Shown: one piece after another, positions 8,722-18,247 of the stretch
Layout: every line of letters starts with the position of its first letter
Numbering within the stretch: the first letter of the stretch is position 1
From: Marisediminitalea alba
GTDB lineage: Bacteria; Pseudomonadota; Gammaproteobacteria; Enterobacterales; Alteromonadaceae
Direction: 5' to 3'
Assembly (NCBI RefSeq): GCF_002993365.1
Contig: NZ_PVNP01000118.1
Span: 1 to 36,990 of the forward strand
DNA length: 36,990 nucleotides
Notes under the pieces: model-generated
The model's database searches: none
The model's input: only the letters and a program-made list of their open reading frames with translations
What the model was told of the DNA's origin: nothing
Position numbers and translations under genes: made by a program

Positions 8722-8748
8722 AAAAGGGGCTTATTCAGCCCCTTTTTT
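8722..8748. terminator. strong intrinsic terminator between convergent genes
   Basis: AAAAGGGGCT (8722-8731), a five-base loop and AGCCCCTTTT (8737-8746) form a perfect ten-pair stem, with a T run at 8743-8748. The other strand also ends in Ts. It closes the plus-strand envelope operon and probably also the rssA transcript coming the other way. Confidence 0.92.
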
Positions 8749-8752
8749 GTGA

Positions 8753-9730
8753 TTAGCTGATTTCTTCATTTGCTTCGTCCGGCGCCTTAGGCGCTTCCAG
8801 TGCATCAGGATCCACTTGTGATGGCGGTAAGACTTCATCGAGCACCAGTTGATAACGAATTTGTTCTGCCAGACGTTTTACTACCTGCTCACCGGTTTCA
8901 CAGAGCTCTGCACAGCGGTGAAACTCCATCAGGCCAACATCGGTTAACGTTGGCTCGATTAAGATATCCGGCGGCTCGCCGGCAAGGCGGGAGCGGGTAA
9001 CCCTGGCCTGAAGAATTTCCAGAGAGCTGCTCATCACACTTAATATGCCCGGCGCCTGTTTGTTGTTGTCCTTGGGCTCGGGTGAGAACCACTGGCGTAC
9101 TACATCCTGACTTTTCTTAAAGAAATGCTCGTTCTTTTCCTGTGTTTCTTCGTGCTTGGCGGTTTCCCGGGCTATCTGTAATGGTCTGAAATCAGCGTTG
9201 AGGTTAACCGCTATAACAAAGTCGGCACCTAACTGGCGGCACAGGTTTACCGGTACCGGGTTAACTACGGCACCGTCTACCAGCCATCGGTCATTGTAGG
9301 CAATGGGCGAAAACAACGCCGGAATAGCACAGGATGCCTGAATTGAATTGCCAACATCACCCTTATTAAAAACCACTTCGCGACCCGAATACAGGTCGGT
9401 GGCAACACAGGCGAAGGGTTTTTCCATGGTTTCAAAAGTCGCGGCGCAAAATTCGTCTGACAGTTTATCAAAAACCTTCTGGCCGCTCGCCAGTCCGCCC
9501 CGGCGAATACCGATCCCCATTAGACTCAGGGTTTGCCATTCAGTTAACGATGAAGCCCAGGCTTTTAATTCTTCGAGTCGACCGCTGGCGTAGGCTGCAC
9601 CTACATATGCACCAATAGAACAGCCTGCAACTACGTCGATTTTAACGCCAAGTTTTTCGAGTGCCTGGATCACGCCAATGTGAGCCCATCCACGGGCTGC
9701 ACCAGAGCCCAGGGCAATGCCTATTTTCAT
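8753..9730 (-). CDS. rssA: patatin-like phospholipase, RssA type
   Basis: A patatin-fold serine esterase/phospholipase of 325 residues. The N terminus has the glycine-rich oxyanion loop GSGAARG (8-14). The nucleophile elbow GCSIG has serine at residue 38, and the catalytic aspartate is D152 in VDGAVVNPVP, so the Ser-Asp dyad is complete. The C-terminal 120 residues are charged and poorly conserved, with an acidic tail. Homologues are called RssA from the E. coli neighbour of rssB, but no rssB is present here and the physiological substrate is not known. It starts nine bases after ttcA and is probably in the same transcript. Confidence 0.9.
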   Translation of the reverse strand: MKIGIALGSGAARGWAHIGVIQALEKLGVKIDVVAGCSIGAYVGAAYASGRLEELKAWASSLTEWQTLSLMGIGIRRGGLASGQKVFDKLSDEFCAATFETMEKPFACVATDLYSGREVVFNKGDVGNSIQASCAIPALFSPIAYNDRWLVDGAVVNPVPVNLCRQLGADFVIAVNLNADFRPLQIARETAKHEETQEKNEHFFKKSQDVVRQWFSPEPKDNNKQAPGILSVMSSSLEILQARVTRSRLAGEPPDILIEPTLTDVGLMEFHRCAELCETGEQVVKRLAEQIRYQLVLDEVLPPSQVDPDALEAPKAPDEANEEIS

Positions 9731-9738
9731 AGCAACCT

Positions 9739-10665
9739 TTATTCCGTCAGGTTTACGATATTGATGGAGTCTGCAGTGTCAGGGCGGATCCCAGGTTCAA
9801 ACTCGGGGGCATCGAAGGCGATGTCACCCTCTGGTTGTGCTTCACCTGTTGCTTTGATGGCCTTAAAGTCATGAAGGTTTTTATCAACCAAATGCGAAGG
9901 GGTAACATTTTGCATTGCCCTGAACATTGACTCGATGCGGCCGGGAAATCGTTTGTTCCAGTCCTGCAACATCATTTTGATGTTCTGTCGCTGCAAGTTT
10001 TCCTGCGAACCACATAAGTTACAGGGAATAATGGGAAATTCAACCGCAGTGGCGTATTTTTCTATATCCCGCTCAGTGCAGTATGCCAACGGGCGGATCA
10101 CCACATGTTTGCCGTCATCACTGACCAGCTTCGGCGGCATAGACTTTAACTTACCACCGTGAAACATGTTAAGGAATAAGGTCTCAAGCATATCGTCACG
10201 GTGATGGCCCAGGGCTATTTTAGTGGCGCCCAACTCCGTCGCCGTCCGGTACAATATGCCACGGCGCAACCGTGAGCAAAGAGAGCAGGTTGTTTTACCT
10301 TCCGGGATCTTATCCTTCACGATGGAGTAGGTGTCTTCCTCTACAATACGATAATCAACGCCCAGGCTTTGCAGATATTCTGGCAGTATATGTTCCGGAA
10401 AACCGGGTTGCTTCTGGTCGAGATTAACCGCCACTATGTCAAAACTGATCGGTGCAATACGTTGCAGATACATCAGTACATCCAGCATGGTGTAGCTATC
10501 TTTACCGCCGGATAAGCACACCATTACCTTGTCGCCATCTTCAATCATGCCAAAGTCATCAATGGCTTTGCCGACATTACGGCGTATGCGTTTTTGTAGC
10601 TTATTGAAGCTGTATTTTTGCTTGGTATTCGTTGCCGGCGCGGCGCTGTTGATGTGTAGACTCAT
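9739..10665 (-). CDS. ttcA: tRNA 2-thiocytidine(32) synthetase
   Basis: Makes 2-thiocytidine at position 32 of certain tRNAs, using ATP to activate the base and an iron-sulfur cluster for sulfur transfer. The PP-loop SGGKDSYTM binds ATP. Two CXXC pairs, CSLC followed by SRLRRG and CNLC followed by GSQ, supply the cysteines needed for cluster binding; [16 protein letters not shown] is also typical. The start is set at ATG 10665, giving 308 residues and matching the E. coli protein, whose conserved part begins at NKLQKR-RRNVG. A TTG at 10689 would add eight residues; neither has a strong ribosome site. ttcA next to uspE and fnr is a conserved gammaproteobacterial arrangement. Confidence 0.95.
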   Translation of the reverse strand: MSLHINSAAPATNTKQKYSFNKLQKRIRRNVGKAIDDFGMIEDGDKVMVCLSGGKDSYTMLDVLMYLQRIAPISFDIVAVNLDQKQPGFPEHILPEYLQSLGVDYRIVEEDTYSIVKDKIPEGKTTCSLCSRLRRGILYRTATELGATKIALGHHRDDMLETLFLNMFHGGKLKSMPPKLVSDDGKHVVIRPLAYCTERDIEKYATAVEFPIIPCNLCGSQENLQRQNIKMMLQDWNKRFPGRIESMFRAMQNVTPSHLVDKNLHDFKAIKATGEAQPEGDIAFDAPEFEPGIRPDTADSINIVNLTE

Positions 10666-10748
10666 GATAAAGAAGGACCCATATTGCAATGGGCGCCATT
10701 ATACGTGAAGCCAGGGTAGGCTGCATCCCTGAATAATCGCCTGGCATG

Positions 10749-10776
10749 CCGCGGCAGTAACTAAATCCTGCCACGG
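10749..10776. repeat. inverted repeat between uspE and ttcA, possible terminator
   Basis: CCGCGGCAG (10749-10757) and CTGCCACGG (10768-10776) pair over nine positions, with one mispaired position on the plus strand that becomes a G-U pair in the minus-strand transcript; the loop is ten bases. No T run follows, so it may attenuate rather than terminate transcription leaving uspE. Confidence 0.5.
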
Positions 10777-10802
10777 TCCGTTTGATTAGTTCACCTGGGT
10801 AA

Positions 10803-11720
10803 TTAACTCACCGGGCTTTCAAAGCCGTCGGGTTTAATGGCCAGTACATCACAGTTGAGTTCATCGATAACGTGTTCGGCGGTATTGCCAATCAGTGCTG
10901 CCGAAATTCCCACGCGACCCACGGTACCGATAATCACCAGCTCGGCATCCAGCTCTTTGGCGACCTGCGGGATAACTTTTTCGGGTAGTCCTTCTTTCAC
11001 ATGGCAGTTATCCAGTGGGATGCCGTATTGATTACTGTGTTTTTCCATTTCTTCAAGGTGGTGGTTTTTCACCGAGGCATTATAAGACTCCGGATCAAAC
11101 TCGGGCACCTCAATGGCAATATTTAGCGGCGTACCGGGGTAGCAGTTGGCCAGATGGACATGACCGCTCAGCAACCTGGCATAATCCAATGCAATATTAG
11201 TGAGGCGATCATTCAGCTGGGCATGTTCGCGGTCTTCCGTTCCTACGTTAACTGCCGCTACAATTTTGCCATCCCGGGGCCAGTCGTGCTCTTTAACCAG
11301 CAGTACCGGAGCAGGGCACTTGCGAACTAAATGCCAGTCGGTGGGGGTAAAGATTACTGAACGTAAATCATCGTGAGAGCGGGTTGCTTTCACCACAATG
11401 TCGGCCTTGCTGGCAAGGGCGTATTTAATTATGGCTTCGTAAGGGCGGTTATTCCACTCCACGGCCGCCTCTATGGCCTGGCCGTATGCTGCCAGTTGGT
11501 CTTTAAGCCAGGCTGTTCTCTCGTTCACAACGGCCTGACGCATGGCCTCACGCTCTTCACCGGATAGCATGGTGGTCATTTCGTATGAAAAATCGTAGAT
11601 GGTCATCAGGGCGGTGATGGACGCACCGGTTTTTTCGGCCAGTTCAATGGCTCTGGAGATTGCGGGCTGGTTTTCCCTTTCAGGTTCTACCACGGCCAGA
11701 ATATTGCTGTACTCAATCAT
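10803..11720 (-). CDS. uspE: universal stress protein E (tandem Usp domains)
   Basis: A cytoplasmic stress protein of 305 residues made of two Usp domains (about 3-145 and 155-300). The second ends with GTVGRVGISAALIGNTAEHVI, a form of the G-x2-G-x9-G-S/T nucleotide loop with the last part altered to GNT. The first half keeps DIVVKATRSH and PAPVLLVKEH in the positions typical of UspE. In E. coli uspE helps survival under DNA damage and starvation and affects motility and adhesion. It lies directly downstream of fnr on the same strand, as in E. coli and Shewanella. A degenerate FNR-type site sits about 75 bases upstream, so oxygen control is plausible but not shown. Confidence 0.94.
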   Translation of the reverse strand: MIEYSNILAVVEPERENQPAISRAIELAEKTGASITALMTIYDFSYEMTTMLSGEEREAMRQAVVNERTAWLKDQLAAYGQAIEAAVEWNNRPYEAIIKYALASKADIVVKATRSHDDLRSVIFTPTDWHLVRKCPAPVLLVKEHDWPRDGKIVAAVNVGTEDREHAQLNDRLTNIALDYARLLSGHVHLANCYPGTPLNIAIEVPEFDPESYNASVKNHHLEEMEKHSNQYGIPLDNCHVKEGLPEKVIPQVAKELDAELVIIGTVGRVGISAALIGNTAEHVIDELNCDVLAIKPDGFESPVS

Positions 11721-11788
11721 AACGACTCTCCATGGGAAGGTTTCATTATGAGTGTACGACGTGAGCAGCTGTTTCTCCAGTTTCAGAC

Positions 11789-11802
11789 TTGTCCGTGATC
11801 AA
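11789..11802 (-). promoter_or_regulatory. possible FNR site upstream of uspE (imperfect)
   Basis: On the minus strand this reads TTGATCACGGACAA: the first half-site is perfect and the second (GACAA for ATCAA) differs at two positions. A TACACT hexamer at 11756-11751 could be a -10 element. That would put the site centre near -51, not the usual -41.5, which lowers confidence. Confidence 0.4.
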
Positions 11803-11842
11803 GTAATAGTTCAAAACCAGAGAAAAACAGCTTAATAACAGT

Positions 11843-12580
11843 TTAACTGATAGTGGTAGAGGGGATATCCATACTATGCAGTTTATTATCCATCGCTTCA
11901 AAATCGATGATAGTGATAAGTTTGCCGTCAACCTTAATAATGCCTTCTTTCTGAAAGCGGGTTAACAGGCGAGAGATGGTTTCTACGGTCAGGCCAAGGT
12001 AATTGCCAATCTCGTTACGGGTCATACTCAGGTTAAACTGTCGCGGCGAAAAACCACGATCCTCAAAGCGTTTGGACAGATGCGCAAGAAAATAAATCAG
12101 GCGTTCTTCGGCAGTTCGCTTGTTAAGCAACATCATCAGATCGTGATCCTGCTTAATTTCGGCACTCATAAAACTCATGATCTGGTGACGCAGTTTCGGA
12201 AACTGCACCGCCATTTTATCCAGCGTTTCATAAGGTAACTCGCAAACCATAGCGGTTTCGAGCGCCTGAGTGTAACTCTGGTGAGCGTTTTCGCGCAGCG
12301 CATCAAAGCCGATAATATCACCGGGGAAATGAAATCCAATGATTTGTTCTTCGCCGTCTTTGCTGCTAACAAAAGATTTGAATGAACCAGCACGCACTGC
12401 ATACAGTGAGTTAAATTTATCGCCGGCTTTAACCAGTTTATCGTGCTTATGAAGCGGCTTTTTACGCTCGATAATATCATCGAGCGAATCGAGTTCGGTT
12501 TTATTTAACGAAACCGGCAGGCACAAATGGCTGAAACTACAGCTCTGACAATGAATCGAAAATTCTGAGCCTTTTGACAT
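11843..12580 (-). CDS. fnr: oxygen-responsive regulator FNR (EtrA)
   Basis: A CRP/FNR-family regulator that uses an oxygen-labile 4Fe-4S cluster to switch genes on or off under low oxygen. The N terminus carries [12 protein letters not shown] with cysteines 11, 14 and 20 in the exact spacing of E. coli FNR, and a fourth cysteine lies in AMVCELP. The cyclic-nucleotide-type beta barrel follows, then the helix-turn-helix with [11 protein letters not shown], whose Glu-Ser-Arg residues read the TTGAT half-site. It is 245 residues, near the usual 250. It begins 26 bases after the TauE-like gene, so it may be read from the oxidase assembly operon and from its own promoter. Consensus targets are present at 19854 and 26508. 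Confidence 0.96.
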   Translation of the reverse strand: MSKGSEFSIHCQSCSFSHLCLPVSLNKTELDSLDDIIERKKPLHKHDKLVKAGDKFNSLYAVRAGSFKSFVSSKDGEEQIIGFHFPGDIIGFDALRENAHQSYTQALETAMVCELPYETLDKMAVQFPKLRHQIMSFMSAEIKQDHDLMMLLNKRTAEERLIYFLAHLSKRFEDRGFSPRQFNLSMTRNEIGNYLGLTVETISRLLTRFQKEGIIKVDGKLITIIDFEAMDNKLHSMDIPSTTIS

Positions 12581-12606
12581 AGATTACGTCTCCGTGTGGG
12601 CGTCGT

Positions 12607-13275
12607 TTAATTATTACCGTTTAGGGTGCGGTAAATCAAGAAAACCGCATATATTATCAGGCAAATTGCGACCAATGACTTAGTCTTCGGGTGTTGCAGT
12701 AGCTTTAATAACCAGCCGGCCCCCAGGCTCACAGCAATCAGCGCCGGAAAAGTACCCAGACCAAAAGCGGCCATTGTTGCAGCGCCATACAAACCATCAC
12801 CACTGACTAATGCCCAGGTAAGGGTTGAATATACCAGTCCACAGGGTAACCAGCCCCAGATAAAACCGTAAGGAAACGCCGATAAAGGTGACTTGAAAGG
12901 AATAAAACGTTTAGACCATGGGCGAATGCGTTGCCACAGCCCGTTCCCCAGTTTTTCCAGGCGGGCAAGACCACGCCACCACTGAGCCAGATATAAACCC
13001 ATGGCAATCAGCATCACAGCGCTAAGTAACTGAAATATCATCAGGCCATGGCTTACTGAGGCGCGAGCCACCTGACCAAGTACGCCGGTTACGGCTCCGG
13101 CAATGGCATAACTGGTAATGCGCCCGAGGTTATAACTGAATATATAGGGAAGAGGGGGCTGGCCGCCAGGTACTGCTGCTCGCAAGGCCCCGGCTATCCC
13201 TCCGCACATGCCCACGCAATGCAGCGAACCGGCCAGGCCTACAATAAATGCCGAGATAAAGCTGTAATCACTCAT
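12607..13275 (-). CDS. TauE/SafE-family membrane protein of the cbb3 assembly cluster
   Basis: A polytopic membrane protein of 222 residues with about six helices. It belongs to the small TauE/SafE-like branch annotated as sulfite exporter or urease-accessory-like and often found beside ccoS and ccoI. The first helix has GSLHCVGMCGG, whose His-Cys-x3-Cys arrangement suggests metal handling rather than sulfite transport; WLPCGLVYS in the second half repeats a cysteine in the membrane. ATG 13275 is used because it overlaps the ccoS stop by eight bases; the upstream extension lies inside ccoS in another frame. A role in copper supply to the oxidase is inferred from context only. Confidence 0.88.
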   Translation of the reverse strand: MSDYSFISAFIVGLAGSLHCVGMCGGIAGALRAAVPGGQPPLPYIFSYNLGRITSYAIAGAVTGVLGQVARASVSHGLMIFQLLSAVMLIAMGLYLAQWWRGLARLEKLGNGLWQRIRPWSKRFIPFKSPLSAFPYGFIWGWLPCGLVYSTLTWALVSGDGLYGAATMAAFGLGTFPALIAVSLGAGWLLKLLQHPKTKSLVAICLIIYAVFLIYRTLNGNN

Positions 13276-13471
13276 TATCGCTGTTAGCTTTATCCTGGGT
13301 TTTGGCTTGTTGGTTACGTTCTTCTTCGGGTAAGTCGTCGTCGAACAGGATGCTGTAACCCTGGCGTTCAAGGTCCTGAAACTGGTCGGATTTTACCGCC
13401 CAGAAAAAAATTCCCAGCGCTACCGCGACCAGAATAATAGCCAACGGGATCAGCACATATATAATACTCAC
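13268..13471 (-). CDS. ccoS: cbb3 oxidase maturation protein CcoS
   Basis: A small inner-membrane protein of 67 residues needed, in other bacteria, for putting heme b and copper into cbb3 oxidase. The one membrane segment (about 3-27) ends in IFFWAVKSDQFQDLERQG, the typical CcoS pattern in which a tryptophan-rich helix end leads into an acidic DQFxDLE stretch. The remaining tail is charged and variable. It sits ten bases after ccoI and its stop overlaps the start of the TauE-like gene, giving a tight ccoH-ccoI-ccoS-tauE order. Confidence 0.93.
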   Translation of the reverse strand: MSIIYVLIPLAIILVAVALGIFFWAVKSDQFQDLERQGYSILFDDDLPEEERNQQAKTQDKANSDNE

Positions 13472-13480
13472 AATACCGCC

Positions 13481-15859
13481 TTACTTTAATAACCGGGTCG
13501 AATTTGAGACCACTATGATACTACTTAATGACATACCGATCACGGCCATCCACGGCAACAACAGGCCGGAAACCGCAAAAGGTAAAATAAGCAGGTTGTA
13601 GCCCAGCGCCCAGAGAATATTCTGGCGAATTTTGCGGCGAGTTTTCGCAGCAATATCAACCAGTGCCGGTACAGTGCTCAGTGATTCGGTCAGTAACACG
13701 ACGTCCGCGGCATTGCGGGCAATATCGGTGGCATTTCCAACGGCTACCGACACATCTGCGCTGGCCAGTACCGGTGCATCGTTAATACCGTCACCCAGCA
13801 TCATTACCTTATGATCCTGAGCCTGCAGTGTCTGCACCGCCTGATATTTTTGTTCTGGGGTTAATTCACCAGTGGCCACAGCCAAAGGCAGCTTAGCGGC
13901 CAGTTTATCAACGTTTTGCTGGGTATCTCCACTTAGCAATACCAACTGAAAAGTACCTAACCGGGCGAGCGTTTCGGCCGTATCGCTTTTGAGGCTGTCG
14001 GTAACTTCATAGGCAGCCAGGCACTCGCCATTGCAAACCAGATACACATTGGCGCTTACCGGCACATAAGATGGGTCTGCCTGGGTAAATGTGGCTGAGC
14101 CAAGCAGATATTGCTTACCCTCTACCGAGCCGCGAATACCGCCGCCGGCAGTGACTTCAAAATCACTCACCGCAAGTGACTCGCTGGCAGTAAATGCCTT
14201 GCTAATAGGATGTTCAGAACGAGATTCCAGGCTTGCCGTTATATTAAACAGATACTCTGCGTGTGTTGGATTAGCAAACCAGCGGTCGGCAATGCCGAAT
14301 TTACCTTCGGTGAGGGTGCCGGTTTTATCAAGGGCAATGGTATCGATACCGGTAATTTGCTCCAAAGCATCGGCGCGCTTGAGCAATATTCCCTGTTTGT
14401 TGAGTCTGGCCATGGCACAGGTGAGTGCCGACGGCGTAGCCAGGCCCAGCGCGCAGGGGCAGGTAGCTACCAGTACCGCAATAGCTATCCAGAACGCCTC
14501 GTTGTTACCCTGTACCGTCCAGTAGGTGAAGGTTAGGGCACTAATCGCTAACACCGCCATGACAAAATAGCGAGAAAACGAATCTGCCATTTGCGCCGCT
14601 TTGGGCTTGTTGGCCATTGCGGTAGATTGCAGGCGAATAATCTGGTTTACCAGTGCATATTTTAGTTGCTGATGCACTTCTATTGTGAGGGTATTTTGTT
14701 GATTCACCGTACCGCCGAATACCGCTGCACCGGTGTTTTTCAGAACCGGCTCAAATTCTCCTGTGAGCATAGACTCATCAATGGCTGATGCGCCTTCGAT
14801 AATGCGGCCGTCTACCGGAATAGTTTCACCCGCTTTCACCAGTACTTTATCGCCCACGTTGAGGTGTTTTGCCAGGCAGGGTTCAACCTTGTCATCATCG
14901 CTAAGCCGGTGAGCGGTTACCGGGATGTACTGCATCATATTGGCGGATATCTGCGTTGCCCGATGACGAGAGCGATGCTCCAGATAGCGGCTTAACAGCA
15001 GCAAAAAAATAAACATGCAGATGGATTCAAAATACACGTCCCCGGTTTCCAGTAACGTGGATTTGATCCCCGCAATATAGGTGCCGAAAACGGCGATAGT
15101 CACCGGCACATCCATATTAACGGTGCGGGCACTGATGGCTTTAATTGCCCCCAGGTAGAAAGTACTGCCTGAATAGAAAACCACTGGCGTAGTCAGTACC
15201 AGTGCTACCCAATAAAAATACTGGCGGGTTTCGGCTTCGATAGCACCAAACAAATCAAAATACAGGCCGGTCATTAACATCATGACCTGCATGGTCATCA
15301 GCCCGGCGAGCCCCAGTTTTTTGAGAAACTGCTTTTGTTCGTTCTGGTAAGAGGCTTCGTGTTGATCCGGCTGAAATGGCAGTGCTGCATAGCCTATTTT
15401 CTTAAGCGCCTTCAAGATGCCGCTCAGATGAATAACTTCGTCAGACCAGGTAACCGCAGCCCGGCGCTCCGAAACATTCACGGAAACCTGGTTGATGCCG
15501 TTTACCCTGGCCAGTTGCTTTTCTATCAGCCAGCCGCAAGCCGCACAAGTAATTCCCTCTAGAGTGAGCTGAATTTGTTTGTTATTGCCTTCATCAATAA
15601 CAAAATCTTCCTGCAGGGAAGGGTCGTCATACATCGCCAGTTTACCCAGCGTGGCCTGAAACTCGGTATCCCCCCGGGCTGCTGGTTCGGTACGAAACTG
15701 ATAATAATCTTCCAGTCCATTGTCAACAATGGCTTCGGCTACCGCCTGACAACCGGGACAGCACATAACCCTGTCTTTACCAAGTATGGTGGCATGATAG
15801 GGGCTGTCAGTTTCTGCGGGCAATCCGCAGTGGTAGCATTCAATGGCAGTAACGTTCAT
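13481..15859 (-). CDS. ccoI: copper-exporting P1B-type ATPase for cbb3 oxidase assembly
   Basis: A CcoI/FixI ATPase that moves copper across the inner membrane for the oxidase active site. In order: an N-terminal cysteine-rich segment (CYHC at 8-11, CCPGC at 33-37), a metal-binding HMA domain with GITCAACGW near 103-111, membrane helices, the actuator loop with the TGE motif (MLTGEFEP), and [10 protein letters not shown] in the sixth helix for copper. The phosphorylation site DKTGTLT and the hinge [10 protein letters not shown] follow. All catalytic motifs are intact in its 792 residues. The start overlaps the ccoH stop by one base (TGATG), which points to coupled translation. Confidence 0.95.
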   Translation of the reverse strand: MNVTAIECYHCGLPAETDSPYHATILGKDRVMCCPGCQAVAEAIVDNGLEDYYQFRTEPAARGDTEFQATLGKLAMYDDPSLQEDFVIDEGNNKQIQLTLEGITCAACGWLIEKQLARVNGINQVSVNVSERRAAVTWSDEVIHLSGILKALKKIGYAALPFQPDQHEASYQNEQKQFLKKLGLAGLMTMQVMMLMTGLYFDLFGAIEAETRQYFYWVALVLTTPVVFYSGSTFYLGAIKAISARTVNMDVPVTIAVFGTYIAGIKSTLLETGDVYFESICMFIFLLLLSRYLEHRSRHRATQISANMMQYIPVTAHRLSDDDKVEPCLAKHLNVGDKVLVKAGETIPVDGRIIEGASAIDESMLTGEFEPVLKNTGAAVFGGTVNQQNTLTIEVHQQLKYALVNQIIRLQSTAMANKPKAAQMADSFSRYFVMAVLAISALTFTYWTVQGNNEAFWIAIAVLVATCPCALGLATPSALTCAMARLNKQGILLKRADALEQITGIDTIALDKTGTLTEGKFGIADRWFANPTHAEYLFNITASLESRSEHPISKAFTASESLAVSDFEVTAGGGIRGSVEGKQYLLGSATFTQADPSYVPVSANVYLVCNGECLAAYEVTDSLKSDTAETLARLGTFQLVLLSGDTQQNVDKLAAKLPLAVATGELTPEQKYQAVQTLQAQDHKVMMLGDGINDAPVLASADVSVAVGNATDIARNAADVVLLTESLSTVPALVDIAAKTRRKIRQNILWALGYNLLILPFAVSGLLLPWMAVIGMSLSSIIVVSNSTRLLK

Positions 15860-16350
15860 CAGGGAACGAATCGGATCTTATCTTTACGAGGCAGAGAGAC
15901 TTCCTGCTGTACTTTCCAGCTGTCATCGATAGGCGTTAGTGATACGCGCCATTTACCGTTAGTATCCTGCTCGGTAAAACCACGATAAACCCCTTTAGCA
16001 TCCCGGGTTAACAGCAAAGAAAAGTCTTTTTCCTGCAGTGTGACGTGATAAAAGTTGAGTTTAAGGGCGTTACCAGTGCTGGGAATACCGCTGTGAAACT
16101 CCAGCGCAATCTGGCCATCATTCACTGTTAAATCGGTCATGATCCGTAAGCGGCGTGCTTCTTCTACCTTCGCCATGCTGGCGTTAATGGCTTTTCCTTC
16201 TTTGTAATAATCATCAACCACCAACGAATCTTCGGTGTTGGCGGCAAAATTTACTAAGAAATACGCCATGATAAATGATGAAACCGGCACGGCTATCAGA
16301 AACCACGGCCAGAAGTATTTATACCAGGGTTTGGTATCGATTTTTTCCAT
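15859..16350 (-). CDS. ccoH: cbb3 oxidase assembly protein CcoH (FixH)
   Basis: A membrane-anchored assembly factor of 163 residues. One transmembrane segment (about 13-35) is preceded by [11 protein letters not shown], the standard FixH opening. A periplasmic beta-rich domain follows, with [13 protein letters not shown] just after the membrane and WRVSLTPID near the C terminus, again as in FixH. In other species CcoH stays bound to the mature oxidase and is needed for its stability. It starts the assembly operon; a terminator separates it from ccoP upstream, so it probably has its own promoter in 16351-16449, where I did not find an FNR box. Confidence 0.93.
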   Translation of the reverse strand: MEKIDTKPWYKYFWPWFLIAVPVSSFIMAYFLVNFAANTEDSLVVDDYYKEGKAINASMAKVEEARRLRIMTDLTVNDGQIALEFHSGIPSTGNALKLNFYHVTLQEKDFSLLLTRDAKGVYRGFTEQDTNGKWRVSLTPIDDSWKVQQEVSLPRKDKIRFVP

Positions 16351-16449
16351 TACTGCATTCCCGATGAACTTTATGGAACTGTTAATACGAATTCGGATAA
16401 CACCTGATCAGGGTTTTATGCGAATTGGTATTAAGGTTGTGCCGAATAA

Positions 16450-16476
16450 AAAAGCCCCGTAAAAAACGAGGCTTTT
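16450..16476 (-). terminator. intrinsic terminator after ccoNOQP
   Basis: AAAAGCCTCG and CGGGGCTTTT (minus strand) pair over ten positions with one T-G wobble around a seven-base loop, followed by a T run. It lies 19 bases beyond the ccoP stop and separates the structural operon from the assembly genes. Confidence 0.9.
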
Positions 16477-16494
16477 GCATTATATTTTAAAATC

Positions 16495-17451
16495 TTAGTT
16501 AGACAAGCTGTACACGTAAGTAGCAACTACGTGGATCTTGTTGTCACCCAGTGTTTTCTTGAACGAAGGCATTACACCGTTACGACCGTAGGTCAGAGTT
16601 TCGGTAATAGCACGCTCAGAGCCACCGTACAGCCAGATGTTGTCTGTCAGGTTAGGTGCGCCAAGCATTTGGTTACCTTTACCGTCCATACCGTGACAGG
16701 CCGCACATGCCATGAAGCGGGCTTTACCAGCTTCGGCCAGTGCATCGTGATTTTCTTCCATTTCACGACCACTCAGGCTCAACACGTATGCAACAGTTTC
16801 TTTGATACCTTGTTCACCCATGGCATCGATCCATGCTGGCATTGCTGCTACACGACCGTTGATCAGGGTTTCTTTGATCTTGGCACCAGAACCGCCGTAC
16901 AGCCAGTCATCATCAGTCAGGTTAGGGAAGCCCATGTTACCGCGGGCATCTGAACCGTGACACTGGGAACAGTTTTGCATAAACAGACGCTGACCCACTT
17001 TAACCGCTTCTTCGTTTTTAACCAGTTCTTCTACCGGTACCTGAGCGTACGCTTCGAAGATTGGGTCAAATTTTTCTGCGGCATAATCGAGTTCGCGATC
17101 ATATTCAACAATCAGGCCTTGCTCTTTAGCATCGATACGTGCTTGAGCTGACTCTTCTAATGAACGTATGTCCTGGTTAGAACTTCTCCAGCCCCAAAAG
17201 CCTTCAAAAGAACCTAAACCCGGGTACAGAGCGAGGTAGAAGAAACTCCATACGATTGTTGCGTAAAACAGAATGGTCCACCATCTTGGCAGCGGATTGT
17301 TGATTTCAACAATGCCGTCAAACTCGTGTCCCATAGACTCGCCCTCTGGGTGACCTGTGTAATTGGTCAGGTTCCAGCGAAGCAATATATAACATCCGAC
17401 GATGGACCCCAGTGTGATCACGGAAATCCAAATTGTCCAAAACATGCTCAT
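16495..17451 (-). CDS. ccoP: cbb3 cytochrome c oxidase subunit III, diheme
   Basis: A membrane-anchored diheme cytochrome c that receives electrons from soluble cytochromes and passes them to ccoO. It has an N-terminal helix (about 5-25), the typical EFDGIVEINNPLPRWW segment before a second helix (about 58-78), then two cytochrome domains with CSQCH (161-165) and CAACH (249-253). Each is followed by a heme-ligand methionine candidate in MPAW (about 204) and MPSF. The protein has 318 residues, usual for the family, and sits last in the ccoNOQP operon before a terminator. Confidence 0.96.
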   Translation of the reverse strand: MSMFWTIWISVITLGSIVGCYILLRWNLTNYTGHPEGESMGHEFDGIVEINNPLPRWWTILFYATIVWSFFYLALYPGLGSFEGFWGWRSSNQDIRSLEESAQARIDAKEQGLIVEYDRELDYAAEKFDPIFEAYAQVPVEELVKNEEAVKVGQRLFMQNCSQCHGSDARGNMGFPNLTDDDWLYGGSGAKIKETLINGRVAAMPAWIDAMGEQGIKETVAYVLSLSGREMEENHDALAEAGKARFMACAACHGMDGKGNQMLGAPNLTDNIWLYGGSERAITETLTYGRNGVMPSFKKTLGDNKIHVVATYVYSLSN

Positions 17452-17466
17452 GAGTGTTAACTCCCG

Positions 17467-17628
17467 CTATTCTTTCTTTGATTCTTCTTTGTCTTCGTCG
17501 GCAAAGGGTAGGTTAGCGGCTTCGTCGAACTTTTTCTTGTTACGACCGCTAAATGCCCACCATACAATGCCTATAAATATGACGAAGACGATGACAGTAA
17601 AAATGCTGCCTACAGTACCCTGGTCCAT
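17467..17628 (-). CDS. ccoQ: cbb3 oxidase small subunit CcoQ
   Basis: A 53-residue protein read from ATG 17628 to TAG 17467, between ccoO and ccoP. It begins MDQGTVGSIFTV, has one membrane helix (about 8-26) ending in VWWAFSGRNKKKFDEAANLPF, and closes with a highly charged tail. The WWA-(F/Y)-(S/R)-x-(R/K) helix end and the ANLPFxDE segment are what CcoQ/FixQ proteins look like. CcoQ is thought to help stability of the oxidase under oxygen; it carries no cofactor. Its start lies one base from the ccoO stop, so translation is coupled. Confidence 0.95.
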   Translation of the reverse strand: MDQGTVGSIFTVIVFVIFIGIVWWAFSGRNKKKFDEAANLPFADEDKEESKKE

Positions 17629-17629
17629 A

Positions 17630-18235
17630 TTATTTCAGATATGTGCCAAGGGATTGCAGGTATGCAATAAGGGCTTCCATTTCGGTTTTGCCTTTTACTG
17701 CCGCTTGTGCACCTTCGATGTCTTCCGCTGTGTAAGGCACGCCCAGCGTCTGGAATACTTCCATCTTCTTAGCGGTGTCTTCACCGGTCAGCGTGTTTTC
17801 TGCTAACCATGGGAAGCCTGGCATGTTTGACTCAGGTACAACATCACGAGGGTTAATCAAATGAACGCGGTGCCACTCATCACTGTAACGGCCACCAACA
17901 CGGGCCAGATCAGGACCAGTACGCTTAGAGCCCCACAGGAACGGGTGTTCCCATACTGACTCACCAGCAACTGAATAGTGACCATAACGTTCTGTTTCAG
18001 CACGGAATGGGCGAATCATCTGGCTGTGACAACCTACACAACCTTCACGGATGTAGATATCACGACCTTCTAATTGCAGGGCAGTGTAAGGCTTAAGACC
18101 TTTCACCGGCTCCATCACCTGCTGTTGGAACATCAGCGGCGTGATCTGAACCAGAGCACCGAAGCTGATTGCAATTAAGATAAGAACCGTTAGCAGACCA
18201 ACGTTCTTTTCTACTATTTCATGTGGATTACGCAT
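17630..18235 (-). CDS. ccoO: cbb3 cytochrome c oxidase subunit II, monoheme
   Basis: A membrane-anchored monoheme cytochrome c that passes electrons from ccoP to ccoN. It starts [15 protein letters not shown], the usual CcoO opening, and has one helix (about 12-33). The heme site [14 protein letters not shown] has cysteines 66 and 69 and H70, and a downstream methionine in NMPGFPWL is the likely sixth ligand. YGHYSVAGE and [13 protein letters not shown] are also conserved in the family. The length of 201 residues is normal. It is 12 bases after ccoN and one base before ccoQ. Confidence 0.96.
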   Translation of the reverse strand: MRNPHEIVEKNVGLLTVLILIAISFGALVQITPLMFQQQVMEPVKGLKPYTALQLEGRDIYIREGCVGCHSQMIRPFRAETERYGHYSVAGESVWEHPFLWGSKRTGPDLARVGGRYSDEWHRVHLINPRDVVPESNMPGFPWLAENTLTGEDTAKKMEVFQTLGVPYTAEDIEGAQAAVKGKTEMEALIAYLQSLGTYLK

Positions 18236-18247
18236 TTCTACTACTCC

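Noticed and set aside
16351..16449. FNR box searched for upstream of ccoH
   Set aside because: Only a short CCTGATCAGG palindrome is present; it does not match the FNR consensus.
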